Shown: positions 1-6,434 of the stretch, one piece after another
Position numbering within the stretch: the stretch's first letter is position 1
Layout of the letters: every line of letters starts with the position of its first letter
NCBI GenBank assembly: GCA_020025875.1
Contig: JAHHRI010000039.1
Span: forward strand, 1-11,892
Reading direction: 5' to 3'
DNA: 11,892 bases
Origin: Alphaproteobacteria bacterium
GTDB lineage: Bacteria > Pseudomonadota > Alphaproteobacteria > RF32 > CAG-239
Translations under genes and position numbers: made by a program
The notes under the pieces: model-generated
What the model was told of the DNA's origin: nothing
Database searches by the model: none
Seen by the model: only the letters and a program-made list of their open reading frames with translations

Positions 1-900
1 AAATTAATAAGCTCGCTTACTGTGTTGAAAATGTTGATTTTTATCTCTATTTTAGCAAGTGGTATTCCGCCGTGTTTCCGCTCTTTTCAAGATTATCTTT
101 CCTCAGCACCCATTTTAAGTTTGTTTTTAGGCAAAAGACTTTGATCATTTTGCGTTTGTCATCACATATCTTGCAAAAGAATATGGCGGAGCTGATGACG
201 TTCTTTTCTTCTTGATTTGTAATTATGGATGAAAAAACTATAATGTTTATCTTGCTTGTGATTTGTGCCTTTTGTTCTTGTTATAGTAATACTCCAAGGA
301 AACCAAGCCCAAAAGGAACTATCGGGACAGACCGCTGTTTATAAAGATCATCCGGAACACAATGGAACGGAAAATTAGCGATAAAAGTGAACGATTATGT
401 TTGCGCTTGCCATGTTTTATGAAAATCTGGCTGAAAGTACCGATTATTTACCTGAAAACGTCAGAATTATCATCGTATTAGCCCTGATTTAGCATTCACA
501 GCCGAGTACAATATAGTGTCAATTCTCCCATTCTTTAAGAGTTAGGATATGCTCGCGGGTTGGCTAAACCTTATGCCCCGTTTATCTTAAAAAGGTAGGG
601 TAAACAGGCACTTGCGCTACACATAGCTCAAACGGTTATATATTGTCAACCTTTTGTTTTAACAAGAAAAACAAACAACAGGCACGTTGTTCCAAAGAGC
701 TTAAAGCTGTTTATGGAGGAGAACAAATTTTAAGAGAGTTATGTCGCTGGTAAGAGGTAAGCATAATAGAAGCGGAAATCTGCCAGAAAGTTCAATCATG
801 GGATATCTTAGAGCTAAAGGCAGTCTTACGATAAATACGAAAGATGGAAAAATGCAAAATTTCGATATTGCAGTAGGAAATTTGGGCGTAAAGGGTTGAT
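1..900. pseudogene. AT-rich gene-poor region with decayed coding fragments
   Basis: No open frame of 60 codons or more exists here, but several short stretches have protein-like composition and switch frame. On the plus strand, frame 1 is open from base 1 to a TGA at about 151-153. Dropping one A from the AAAA run near 133-136 would join it to a second stretch that ends at 229-231 and overlaps an ATG at 225. That ATG opens a 39-codon frame with a hydrophobic, Cys-containing start. Further fragments lie at about 397-492, 495-543, 544-598 and 600-752, in changing frames. This pattern fits one or more genes broken by frameshifts and stops, but chance open frames in AT-rich DNA could give some of it. 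I do not recognise the protein. No transposase, RNA gene or phage gene is visible. Confidence 0.35.
741..899 (+). CDS. Short orphan ORF, 52 aa, possibly a gene remnant
   Basis: An ATG at 741 opens 52 codons that end at TGA 897-899. The start overlaps the end of another short frame (about 600-752) containing four Cys residues, and a GGAGGA at about 715-720 lies rather far upstream to be its ribosome site. The C-terminal half, ending in NLGVKG, has the polar and Gly-rich look of an extracytoplasmic beta-rich protein tail. There is no signal peptide or membrane segment. It may be the C-terminal remnant of a larger protein whose upstream part is in the previous frame, or a chance ORF. Function is not recognised. 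Confidence 0.2.
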   Translation: MSLVRGKHNRSGNLPESSIMGYLRAKGSLTINTKDGKMQNFDIAVGNLGVKG

Positions 901-995
901 ACCAGCACTCAAAAAATGACCGAGTATATATGAAATCAGCTTAAAGTTGATGCAGAGTAAAGTCAATTAAATCATAGATTTATACCCGTTTACGG

Positions 996-1146
996 TTAGC
1001 AAGCAACCTTCCCCATCAGATCGTCACGAGCCTTTAAGGCATTCACCAATGCCATTAGGGATTTGAAGAACCATCGTGGGTTGTTTTTGTCTTGATGCCT
1101 TACAGCCCCCATTTTAATGGGGATTGAATGCTCACGATGACGATGG
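996..1146 (-). repeat. Hairpin-rich block with a 38-codon minus-strand frame; candidate dispersed repeat
   Basis: The block carries several short palindromes. GGCATT/AATGCC (1038-1053) has a 4-nt loop, CCCCAT/ATGGGG (1107-1122) has a TTTA loop, and outer arms CCATCGT (1071-1077) and ACGATGG (1140-1146) enclose the second hairpin, with CATCGTG/CACGATG as an alternative pairing. On the minus strand a frame runs from ATG 1110-1112 to TAA 996-998, starts MGAVRHQD and ends ARDDLMGKVAC. It stays open upstream with a basic HRHREH stretch. Many bacterial genomes carry intergenic palindromic elements that give small spurious reading frames of this kind. One copy cannot prove a repeat, so this rests on structure alone. 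Confidence 0.3.
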
Positions 1147-1305
1147 CTATAAGAAAATATGAAAGTTGTACAAAGTCAACACAGGGGTTGTCGATTTTGT
1201 TACCCTGTGGCATGGGGGTGTCAGTAGCGTTGAAGATAAAATGAAACATTATGTGGAATTGTCAAAAATGACAAGATTTAGGCCAGCTCTGTCCGGAGCT
1301 GTAAG

Positions 1306-1332
1306 AAAAAGGCACCTTTCGGCGCCTTTTTT
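1306..1332 (-). terminator. Rho-independent terminator of the recO-parC operon
   Basis: Read on the minus strand, the arms GGCGCC and GGTGCC close a GAAA tetraloop with one G-U pair, flanked by an A run before and TTTTT after. It lies 44 bases past the parC stop. On the plus strand the same hairpin has an A-C mismatch, so minus is the main direction. Confidence 0.85.
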
Positions 1333-1376
1333 ATAGCCTCCGGTTTAGCGGAGAAGATCTATTGAAAAATCAATGA

Positions 1377-3608
1377 TTATTCATTGTTTTGGTTAAAAAA
1401 TTTGTTGTTTTTCGGAAAACCGAACGGCACCAGTTTGCCAACTTGCGCACGATGTCCGAGCCATGTCAGCAGTTCTTTTTCGGTGCTGACTCCGCCCGAT
1501 CGATTAAAACTAAAACCATCGCTTTCGTTAAAAAACTGAATATCGGACAAGCCGCCGTCTTTATATTTTTGCAACCCCACGCCGCGACCTCTGGTCAAGG
1601 TTGGTATCTCCTCGCTTTTAAAGATAAGCAGTTTACGATTGTCACCAACAGTTGCCACCATATTGCCGGTGACCTTCAAACAAAACATTGCCGTATCGTC
1701 TTCGGCAACATTCATAATCTTGCGGCCGTTGCGGGTTTGGGCGATAATGTGGTTTTCGTCGACAATAAAGCCATAGCCGCGTTTGGAGGCAATCAGATAT
1801 GAGGTTTGAGGTTCAAACACAAATACCGAAACGACCTCATCGTTGTTGGCAATGTCTATCATCAACCTCAGCGGTTGCCCAAATCCTCTGCCGCTGGGAA
1901 TTTCGTTGGCGGTGATATTAAAGAACTTTCCGGAGCTGTCCATCACAACCAATTTGTCGGTTGTTTGCGCATGGATCGCAAACTGCAGCGCATCGTCATC
2001 TTTAAATTTGAAATCGTCAGTCAGGCTGATATGCCCTTTCAAGCTGCGGATCCAGCCTTTTTGAGATAAAATGACCGTGATCGGCTCTTTTTCGATCAGC
2101 ACTTCCAAAGGCACTTCAATATCCTCATCCACTTCGGAAAACTCTGTCCGGCGACGTCCGAGGGCCGTTTTGTTGCCAAATTTTTCTTTCATCCGCCTAA
2201 TTTCGGCGGCAATGGCTTGCCAGCGTTTACCCTCATCTCCAAGCAACTGTTCCAGTTCGGCTTTTTCGCTCGAAAGCTCGTCATATTCTTCGCGAATTTG
2301 ATATTCTTCCAGCTTACGCATGGAACGCAATTTCATATTGAGAATGGCTTCCGCTTGGTTGTCTGTCAGCCCAAATTCTTTCATCATGACGTCTTTGGGA
2401 TCGTCCGCCTCACGAATAATTTGAATGATCCGATCAAGATTAAGATAAGCCGTCAGATAGCCGTTTAATATTTCCAGTCGATAATTGATTTTTTCCAGAC
2501 GATAATTTGTCCGTCTAATCAATACGATATGGCGATGATTTAAAAATTCGCGCAAAACTTCTTTGATGGACATCACTCGCGGAACGCCGTCGGAATCAAG
2601 CACGTTCATATTTAGATTGAAACGGCTTTCAAGATCGGTTTGTTTAAAAAGATGCTCCATCAGCAGGTTGGCATCGACCAAACGGCTTTTGGGTTCGAGC
2701 ACGAGGCGGATATCGTGTGAGGACTCATCTCTAATGTCGCTCAACAACGGTATTTTTTTCTCCAAAAGAAGGTTGGCAATTTTTTCCACCAGTTTGGCTT
2801 TGGAAACCATATAGGGAATTTCAGTAATAACGATTTGATATTGGCCGTGGCTCAAATCTTCCTTTTCCCATTTGGCACGAATGCGGAATGTCCCCTTCCC
2901 TTGGCGATAGGCGTCCAAAATGCTCTCAAACTTGTCGATAATGTAACCGCCCGTCGGAAAATCAGGCCCTTTTATTTTTTTGACCAGAGGTTCAATGTCG
3001 CATTCGGGATTTTCGATCAAATACAGTAATGCATCGGAAACTTCGCCCAGATTATGCGGCGGAATGTTGGTGGCCATACCGACGGCAATGCCTGCCGAAC
3101 CGTTGCACAACAAGTTGGGCACCATCGAAGGCATGACAACCGGCTCACTTTCTTCGCCGTCGTAGGTTTCCATAAAGTCGACTGCATTGTCGTTTAAGCC
3201 TTCCATCAGCGCCAGAGCAAATTCGGTAAGCCGTGCTTCCGTATAACGCATGGCGGCAGCGCCGTCACCGTCAATATTGCCAAAGTTGCCCTGCCCGTCA
3301 ACCAGCGGATAACGCACGGAAAAATCTTGCGCCAAACGCACCATGGCACCGTATACGGCGCTGTCACCGTGAGGATGATATTTACCGATAACATCGCCCA
3401 CCACACGAGCACATTTCTTAAACCCTGATTTGGGATCAAGGCGGAGCTGACGCATGGCATAAAGCAACCGTCTGTGAACCGGCTTTAACCCGTCGCGAAC
3501 ATCGGGCAACGATCGCGACACAATGGTAGACATGGCATACGAAAGATAGCGCTTGCTGAGTTCTTCGGCTAATTGTACATCTTTTATTTTTTCTTTGTTT
3601 TTTTGCAT
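1377..3608 (-). CDS. parC: DNA topoisomerase IV subunit A
   Basis: This is the breakage-reunion subunit of topoisomerase IV, which with ParE decatenates replicated chromosomes. The protein has 743 residues, usual for an alphaproteobacterial ParC. The N-terminal core carries SLPDVRDGLKPVHRRLLYAM (33-52), the KYHPHGDSAVYG helix (76-87), DGQGNFGNIDGD (104-115), catalytic Arg121-Tyr122 in AAMRYTEARLT, and the DNA-bending Ile174 in GIAVGMATNIPPHN. A coiled-coil region follows, then a beta-pinwheel C-terminal domain. That domain has the ParC-like RGRGVGLQKYKDGG (about 673-686) and the ending LVPFGFPKNNKF, and lacks the GyrA box, so GyrA is excluded. Residue 87 is Gly where E. coli GyrA and ParC have an acidic residue. 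The start lies 8 bases after the recO stop, with a weak AAGAG ribosome site. It is the second gene of the recO-parC operon. Confidence 0.96.
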   Translation of the reverse strand: MQKNKEKIKDVQLAEELSKRYLSYAMSTIVSRSLPDVRDGLKPVHRRLLYAMRQLRLDPKSGFKKCARVVGDVIGKYHPHGDSAVYGAMVRLAQDFSVRYPLVDGQGNFGNIDGDGAAAMRYTEARLTEFALALMEGLNDNAVDFMETYDGEESEPVVMPSMVPNLLCNGSAGIAVGMATNIPPHNLGEVSDALLYLIENPECDIEPLVKKIKGPDFPTGGYIIDKFESILDAYRQGKGTFRIRAKWEKEDLSHGQYQIVITEIPYMVSKAKLVEKIANLLLEKKIPLLSDIRDESSHDIRLVLEPKSRLVDANLLMEHLFKQTDLESRFNLNMNVLDSDGVPRVMSIKEVLREFLNHRHIVLIRRTNYRLEKINYRLEILNGYLTAYLNLDRIIQIIREADDPKDVMMKEFGLTDNQAEAILNMKLRSMRKLEEYQIREEYDELSSEKAELEQLLGDEGKRWQAIAAEIRRMKEKFGNKTALGRRRTEFSEVDEDIEVPLEVLIEKEPITVILSQKGWIRSLKGHISLTDDFKFKDDDALQFAIHAQTTDKLVVMDSSGKFFNITANEIPSGRGFGQPLRLMIDIANNDEVVSVFVFEPQTSYLIASKRGYGFIVDENHIIAQTRNGRKIMNVAEDDTAMFCLKVTGNMVATVGDNRKLLIFKSEEIPTLTRGRGVGLQKYKDGGLSDIQFFNESDGFSFNRSGGVSTEKELLTWLGHRAQVGKLVPFGFPKNNKFFNQNNE

Positions 3609-3616
3609 TTTTTCTC

Positions 3617-4333
3617 TTATAAGTCCAGATTTAGCAGCAAGTTAGCACGGTTTTGCGGGAATTTCAAGCCATGTGTTTGAAAAAAGTTCTTAGTGAGGAA
3701 AAAGCCGGTCATTTTCAGCAAATCGGCCATTTCTTCTCGATTGGGAAAATAATTTTTATCCACAATGAAATGTGGGTAGCGATACAGACGGTTGGCATAA
3801 GGCTGCCCCGACTCCCGACAAACGGCGCGGCCGCTTTTGGGGGAAACATAGGCTAAATTTTTGTTGCTGCCGGTAACGGCGCATTGGCTCAGATCAAGCC
3901 CGATACCCAGATATTCAAGCAAGTAAAATTCAAAGAAACAATAATGAGTCAGCCAATTTTCTTCATCTATCAAATTAAAAAAACTTTCGATATAACCGTA
4001 GAAGTGTTCCAAATTTTCCTTTTCCGGCAAACAGCTCATACACAGCGCACACAGAGAAGAAAGCGCCGCCAGTTTGGCTGACGAGCTCATAAAATTGACG
4101 GACAGAGGAGACAGCAGCTCGGTTTTGAAACTGAGCATATTTTCTTCAATCCGCGCATAGGCATCGATAGAAATTCTGTTGCCCGGTTGATAAATGCCGA
4201 GCTTTTTGGAGCTGCCGCCGCCTTTGATAAAACCGCCGACCAGCCCGTGATCTTTGGTCAACAAATTGATAATCAAAGAATTTTCCCCATAGCGGCGGAT
4301 GGCGGTAATGTATCCCTCGTCTTTAAACTGCAT
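3617..4333 (-). CDS. recO: DNA repair protein RecO
   Basis: RecO works with RecF and RecR to load RecA on SSB-coated gaps and to anneal strands. The chosen start gives 238 residues and the family-typical opening MQFKDEGYITAIRRYGENS, with an OB fold over about the first 75 residues (LTKDHGLVGGFIKGG, then QPGN). A helical C-terminal domain follows, containing GLDLSQCAVTG and AYVSPKSGRAV, the usual alphaproteobacterial form of the region that carries a zinc site in other RecO proteins; the four-Cys set is absent here. A longer frame back to 4405 adds 24 residues that do not match the family, and its ATG lies upstream of the apparent promoter -10 (4367-4372), so I rejected it. There is no strong Shine-Dalgarno. 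parC follows after 8 bases, so the two are probably cotranscribed. Confidence 0.92.
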   Translation of the reverse strand: MQFKDEGYITAIRRYGENSLIINLLTKDHGLVGGFIKGGGSSKKLGIYQPGNRISIDAYARIEENMLSFKTELLSPLSVNFMSSSAKLAALSSLCALCMSCLPEKENLEHFYGYIESFFNLIDEENWLTHYCFFEFYLLEYLGIGLDLSQCAVTGSNKNLAYVSPKSGRAVCRESGQPYANRLYRYPHFIVDKNYFPNREEMADLLKMTGFFLTKNFFQTHGLKFPQNRANLLLNLDL

Positions 4334-4366
4334 CGCTTTTTCATCTTTTCTTTTTTTGTTGCCTTT

Positions 4367-4395
4367 ATCATAACTATCCGATTGACTTATTGCAA
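4367..4395 (-). promoter_or_regulatory. Predicted sigma70-type promoter for recO-parC
   Basis: On the minus strand TTGCAA (4390-4395) stands 17 bases before TATGAT (4367-4372). Transcription would start near 4360, leaving a leader of about 27 bases before the recO ATG at 4333. The -35 box lies inside the spacer of the plus-strand promoter. Confidence 0.6.
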
Positions 4396-4410
4396 TAAAA
4401 ACCATATGAT
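4382..4410 (+). promoter_or_regulatory. Predicted sigma70-type promoter for the small membrane protein gene
   Basis: TTGACT (4382-4387) and TATGAT (4405-4410) have a 17-base spacer, close to consensus. The start would be near 4417, about 32 bases before the ATG at 4449. The perfect palindrome TTATTGCAATAA (4387-4398) fills much of the spacer and contains the -35 box of the opposing recO promoter. Confidence 0.7.
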
Positions 4411-4448
4411 AAAAAGCAATAAAACAACAATTTTAAAATTATTTTTAT

Positions 4449-4802
4449 ATGAAAAAGTTGGTATTGATTATCAGCAACCTTGCAGGAACGGCATTTTTGA
4501 CTGGTATCGTTCAATATCTTCCGGCTTTAGCTATTACCAGATTAGCGATTGCGCTGTTCATTTTGGCGGTTATCGCTTGTTATTTCTGGTTTAATGGCAC
4601 AGAAGACAACAACGGTTGGTTTTATGCGTTTATCTGCTTTGCTCTGGCATTGATGGATGTGCTGATTTTGGCTGACAATTCTTCCGTCGTATCTCATACG
4701 GATGAATTTATTTTACTGTCTCTGCTTAATCTGGTGGTTTACTGGATCTTGGCAGAAATTGGGTTTTCTCCGCAGGATGATTGTCGTCCGCCGGAAAAGT
4801 AA
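4449..4802 (+). CDS. Small four-helix inner-membrane protein of unknown function
   Basis: The 117-residue protein has a short basic start (MKK) and four hydrophobic stretches at about 4-24, 29-48, 57-75 and 86-106. Polar turns contain NGTEDNN (49-55) and SSVVSHTDE (78-86), and the tail SPQDDCRPPEK is hydrophilic. The first stretch has no clear signal-peptidase site, so it is more likely a membrane helix than a secretion signal. I do not recognise a family. The gene is monocistronic, with a good promoter (4382-4410) and a terminator right after it (4820-4852), which argues that it is a real, expressed gene. There is no clear Shine-Dalgarno in the AT-rich leader, so initiation may rely on an unstructured leader. 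It shares its regulatory region with recO but nothing in the protein suggests a link to repair. Confidence 0.75.
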   Translation: MKKLVLIISNLAGTAFLTGIVQYLPALAITRLAIALFILAVIACYFWFNGTEDNNGWFYAFICFALALMDVLILADNSSVVSHTDEFILLSLLNLVVYWILAEIGFSPQDDCRPPEK

Positions 4803-4819
4803 ACTTTCCCTATAAGATT

Positions 4820-4852
4820 AAGCCTCTGATCTTTCATGATCCGAGGCTTTTT
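4820..4852 (+). terminator. Rho-independent terminator after the membrane protein gene
   Basis: The arms AAGCCTC and GAGGCTT, an inner GATC/GATC pair set and a six-base loop are followed by a T run (about 4848-4852). It starts 17 bases after the stop codon. Confidence 0.85.
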
Positions 4853-4888
4853 ATATGCCCCAAACCGCACCTCTGAGGAAAACTGTTT

Positions 4889-4933
4889 AAAAAACAATCC
4901 CCGAAAACTGATAATTCAATTTTCGAGGGTTGT
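4889..4933 (-). terminator. Rho-independent terminator of the tpiA-kdsA operon
   Basis: On the minus strand a 14-bp imperfect stem (4920-4933 with 4894-4907; one G-U and one mismatch) is followed by six T residues (4889-4894). It lies about 50 bases past the kdsA stop. The CCCCGAAA-type stem resembles that at 11615-11654. Confidence 0.75.
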
Positions 4934-4982
4934 GTTTCGTTTTTAAAAACAAAATCGACGCTAAGCGTTTCTTGTCAAAAAC

Positions 4983-5828
4983 TCAATCGCCGACAATGAA
5001 GGATTTGGTGAGCTTGTCATAGGCCATCAATTCGGCAATGACACGTTTCATATCCTTTAGGGCGATGGAATTGGGACCGTCGGAAAGCGCTTTATCGGGG
5101 TTTTCGTGCGTTTCCATAAAGACGGCGGCAACACCGACGGCGACGGCTGCCCGCGCAAGCACCGGTGCAAATTCCCGTTGACCGCCGGAGCATCCGCCAA
5201 GTCCCCCCGGCTGTTGCACCGAATGGGTTGCATCGAAGATAATGGGACAACCGGTGTCCTTGGCCATTTGCGGAAAAGCGCGCATATCGGTAACCAGCGT
5301 ATTATAACCAAAACTGGTGCCCCGCTCTGTCAGACAAACATTTGGGTTGCCGCTGTCAACCGATTTCATAACCAAATTTTTCATATCCCACGGCGCCAAA
5401 AACTGACCTTTTTTGATGTTGATGACTTTGCCCGTCTGCGCAGCGGCAATCACCAAGTCCGTCTGCCGACACAAAAAGGCGGGAATCTGCAACATATCGA
5501 CATATTCGGCAACAACGGCGCATTGTTGTCTTTCGTGAACGTCGGTTAAAATCGGACAGCCATAGCGGGTTTTAATTTCATCGAAGGTCTTAATGCCTTC
5601 TTCAATGCCGACTCCGCGCGGCGACTTCAGCGACGTGCGGTTGGCTTTGTCATAAGAGGCTTTGAAAATATAGTGAACACCGAGTTCTTTGGTTATTTCC
5701 ACCATAGCGCCGGCAATATCCACGGCGTGCTGCCTGCTTTCGATTTGGCAAGGTCCGGCAATAATGGCCATGGGCAGATTGTTGCCGATTTCAAAATTTC
5801 CGATTTTGATCGTTTTTTGATTTTCCAT
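4983..5828 (-). CDS. kdsA: 3-deoxy-D-manno-octulosonate-8-phosphate synthase, metal-dependent type
   Basis: KdsA condenses phosphoenolpyruvate with arabinose-5-phosphate in the cytoplasm to make Kdo-8-phosphate, the precursor of the inner-core sugar of LPS. The 281-residue protein has AIIAGPCQIES (21-31), FKASYDKANR (55-64), TDVHE (95-99), the PEP-binding region with QTDLV and KKGQF, and FDATHSVQQPGG (198-209). The four metal ligands of the Aquifex-type enzyme are all present: Cys27, His202, Glu239 and Asp250. E. coli-type metal-free enzymes have Asn at the Cys position. I chose ATG 5828 over an in-frame ATG at 5876 because AAGGA lies 7 bases before it and because the longer form would overlap pagP and add a non-conserved leader. 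It is the last gene of the operon, 26 bases after pagP. Confidence 0.95.
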   Translation of the reverse strand: MENQKTIKIGNFEIGNNLPMAIIAGPCQIESRQHAVDIAGAMVEITKELGVHYIFKASYDKANRTSLKSPRGVGIEEGIKTFDEIKTRYGCPILTDVHERQQCAVVAEYVDMLQIPAFLCRQTDLVIAAAQTGKVINIKKGQFLAPWDMKNLVMKSVDSGNPNVCLTERGTSFGYNTLVTDMRAFPQMAKDTGCPIIFDATHSVQQPGGLGGCSGGQREFAPVLARAAVAVGVAAVFMETHENPDKALSDGPNSIALKDMKRVIAELMAYDKLTKSFIVGD

Positions 5829-5854
5829 CAGTTTTTCCTTTTTGTTTTTAAGGG

Positions 5855-6397
5855 TTAGAAAGTCCACCTCATCCATGCAAACAAGACATTGCCGTCGTTT
5901 TTAACTCCAGGGATATAAGCTGCCTGCAATGAAAAACGCCGATATGTCAAACCGGCAATGGGCAGTGGCAGGGGTACGGGAATATACATATATTCTTCCC
6001 GTTGAGTTAGGCCAAGGGTATAACCGACACCGATTTTCCAGTCTCCGGAACGGTCAATATCCCAGTTGTAGAGATAGGCGTAGCCGGCAATCGTTTCCAG
6101 ATAGAAGTTAGAATCCTTGAAAGCCATGGCATAGATGCCGTGCCATTCGTTACCTTCCCAAAAACTGCGGCCAAAACCGAGGCCCCACGGTTCTTCGTTA
6201 TATTTATCGATATGCTCCTTGTCGTAAAACAGGCGGTTGTGCCAAGTGCGAACAGGAATGTAAAGGTCGTTGCTGCCGCAGTTTAGAGCGTGTTTCGCAT
6301 TTTCAAACGTTTCGTTAAAAAAGTCGCCGATTGTTCCGGCGTTGGCCGGTAGTGCAAACAGCGCCAAAAAGGCAATAGTCAGTAGTTTCTTTTTCAT
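5855..6397 (-). CDS. pagP: Lipid A acyltransferase PagP (outer-membrane beta-barrel)
   Basis: PagP moves an acyl chain (palmitate in E. coli) from phospholipid to lipid A in the outer membrane, tightening the barrier and altering endotoxin signalling. The 180-residue precursor starts with MKKKLLTIAFLALF and a likely signal-peptidase site after PANA (17-20). The mature 160 residues match the E. coli protein closely: DLYIP (44-48), TWHNR with catalytic His53, EEPWGLGFG, WHGIYAMAFKDS with Asp95 and Ser96, IAGYA (103-107), YIPG and the terminal FAWMRWTF, ending in the aromatic residue typical of outer-membrane barrels. Tyr46 and Trp85 match the Tyr26/Trp66 pair of the acyl pocket. Ala107 replaces Gly88 of the E. 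coli mature protein. It lies 37 bases after pyrG and 26 before kdsA in the same operon, with only a weak ribosome site. Such a close match in this genomic setting suggests horizontal transfer, which is inference. Confidence 0.95.
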   Translation of the reverse strand: MKKKLLTIAFLALFALPANAGTIGDFFNETFENAKHALNCGSNDLYIPVRTWHNRLFYDKEHIDKYNEEPWGLGFGRSFWEGNEWHGIYAMAFKDSNFYLETIAGYAYLYNWDIDRSGDWKIGVGYTLGLTQREEYMYIPVPLPLPIAGLTYRRFSLQAAYIPGVKNDGNVLFAWMRWTF

Positions 6398-6434
6398 ATT
6401 TTTTTCTTTAGGTTAAAAACAATATTCCGATTTA

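Noticed and set aside
1377..3608. Assignment as DNA gyrase subunit A
   Set aside because: The C-terminal domain has the ParC-type ending and no GyrA box, and recO as partner suits parC.
4334..4405. Upstream extension of recO to the ATG at 4405
   Set aside because: The extra 24 residues are not family-like, and that ATG lies upstream of the predicted recO -10 box.
4187..4594. Plus-strand 135-codon frame across the recO start
   Set aside because: It overlaps recO antisense, crosses both promoters, and runs out of frame through the membrane protein gene.
5829..5876. Upstream extension of kdsA to the ATG at 5876
   Set aside because: It would overlap pagP, adds a non-conserved leader, and lacks the AAGGA site found before the ATG at 5828.
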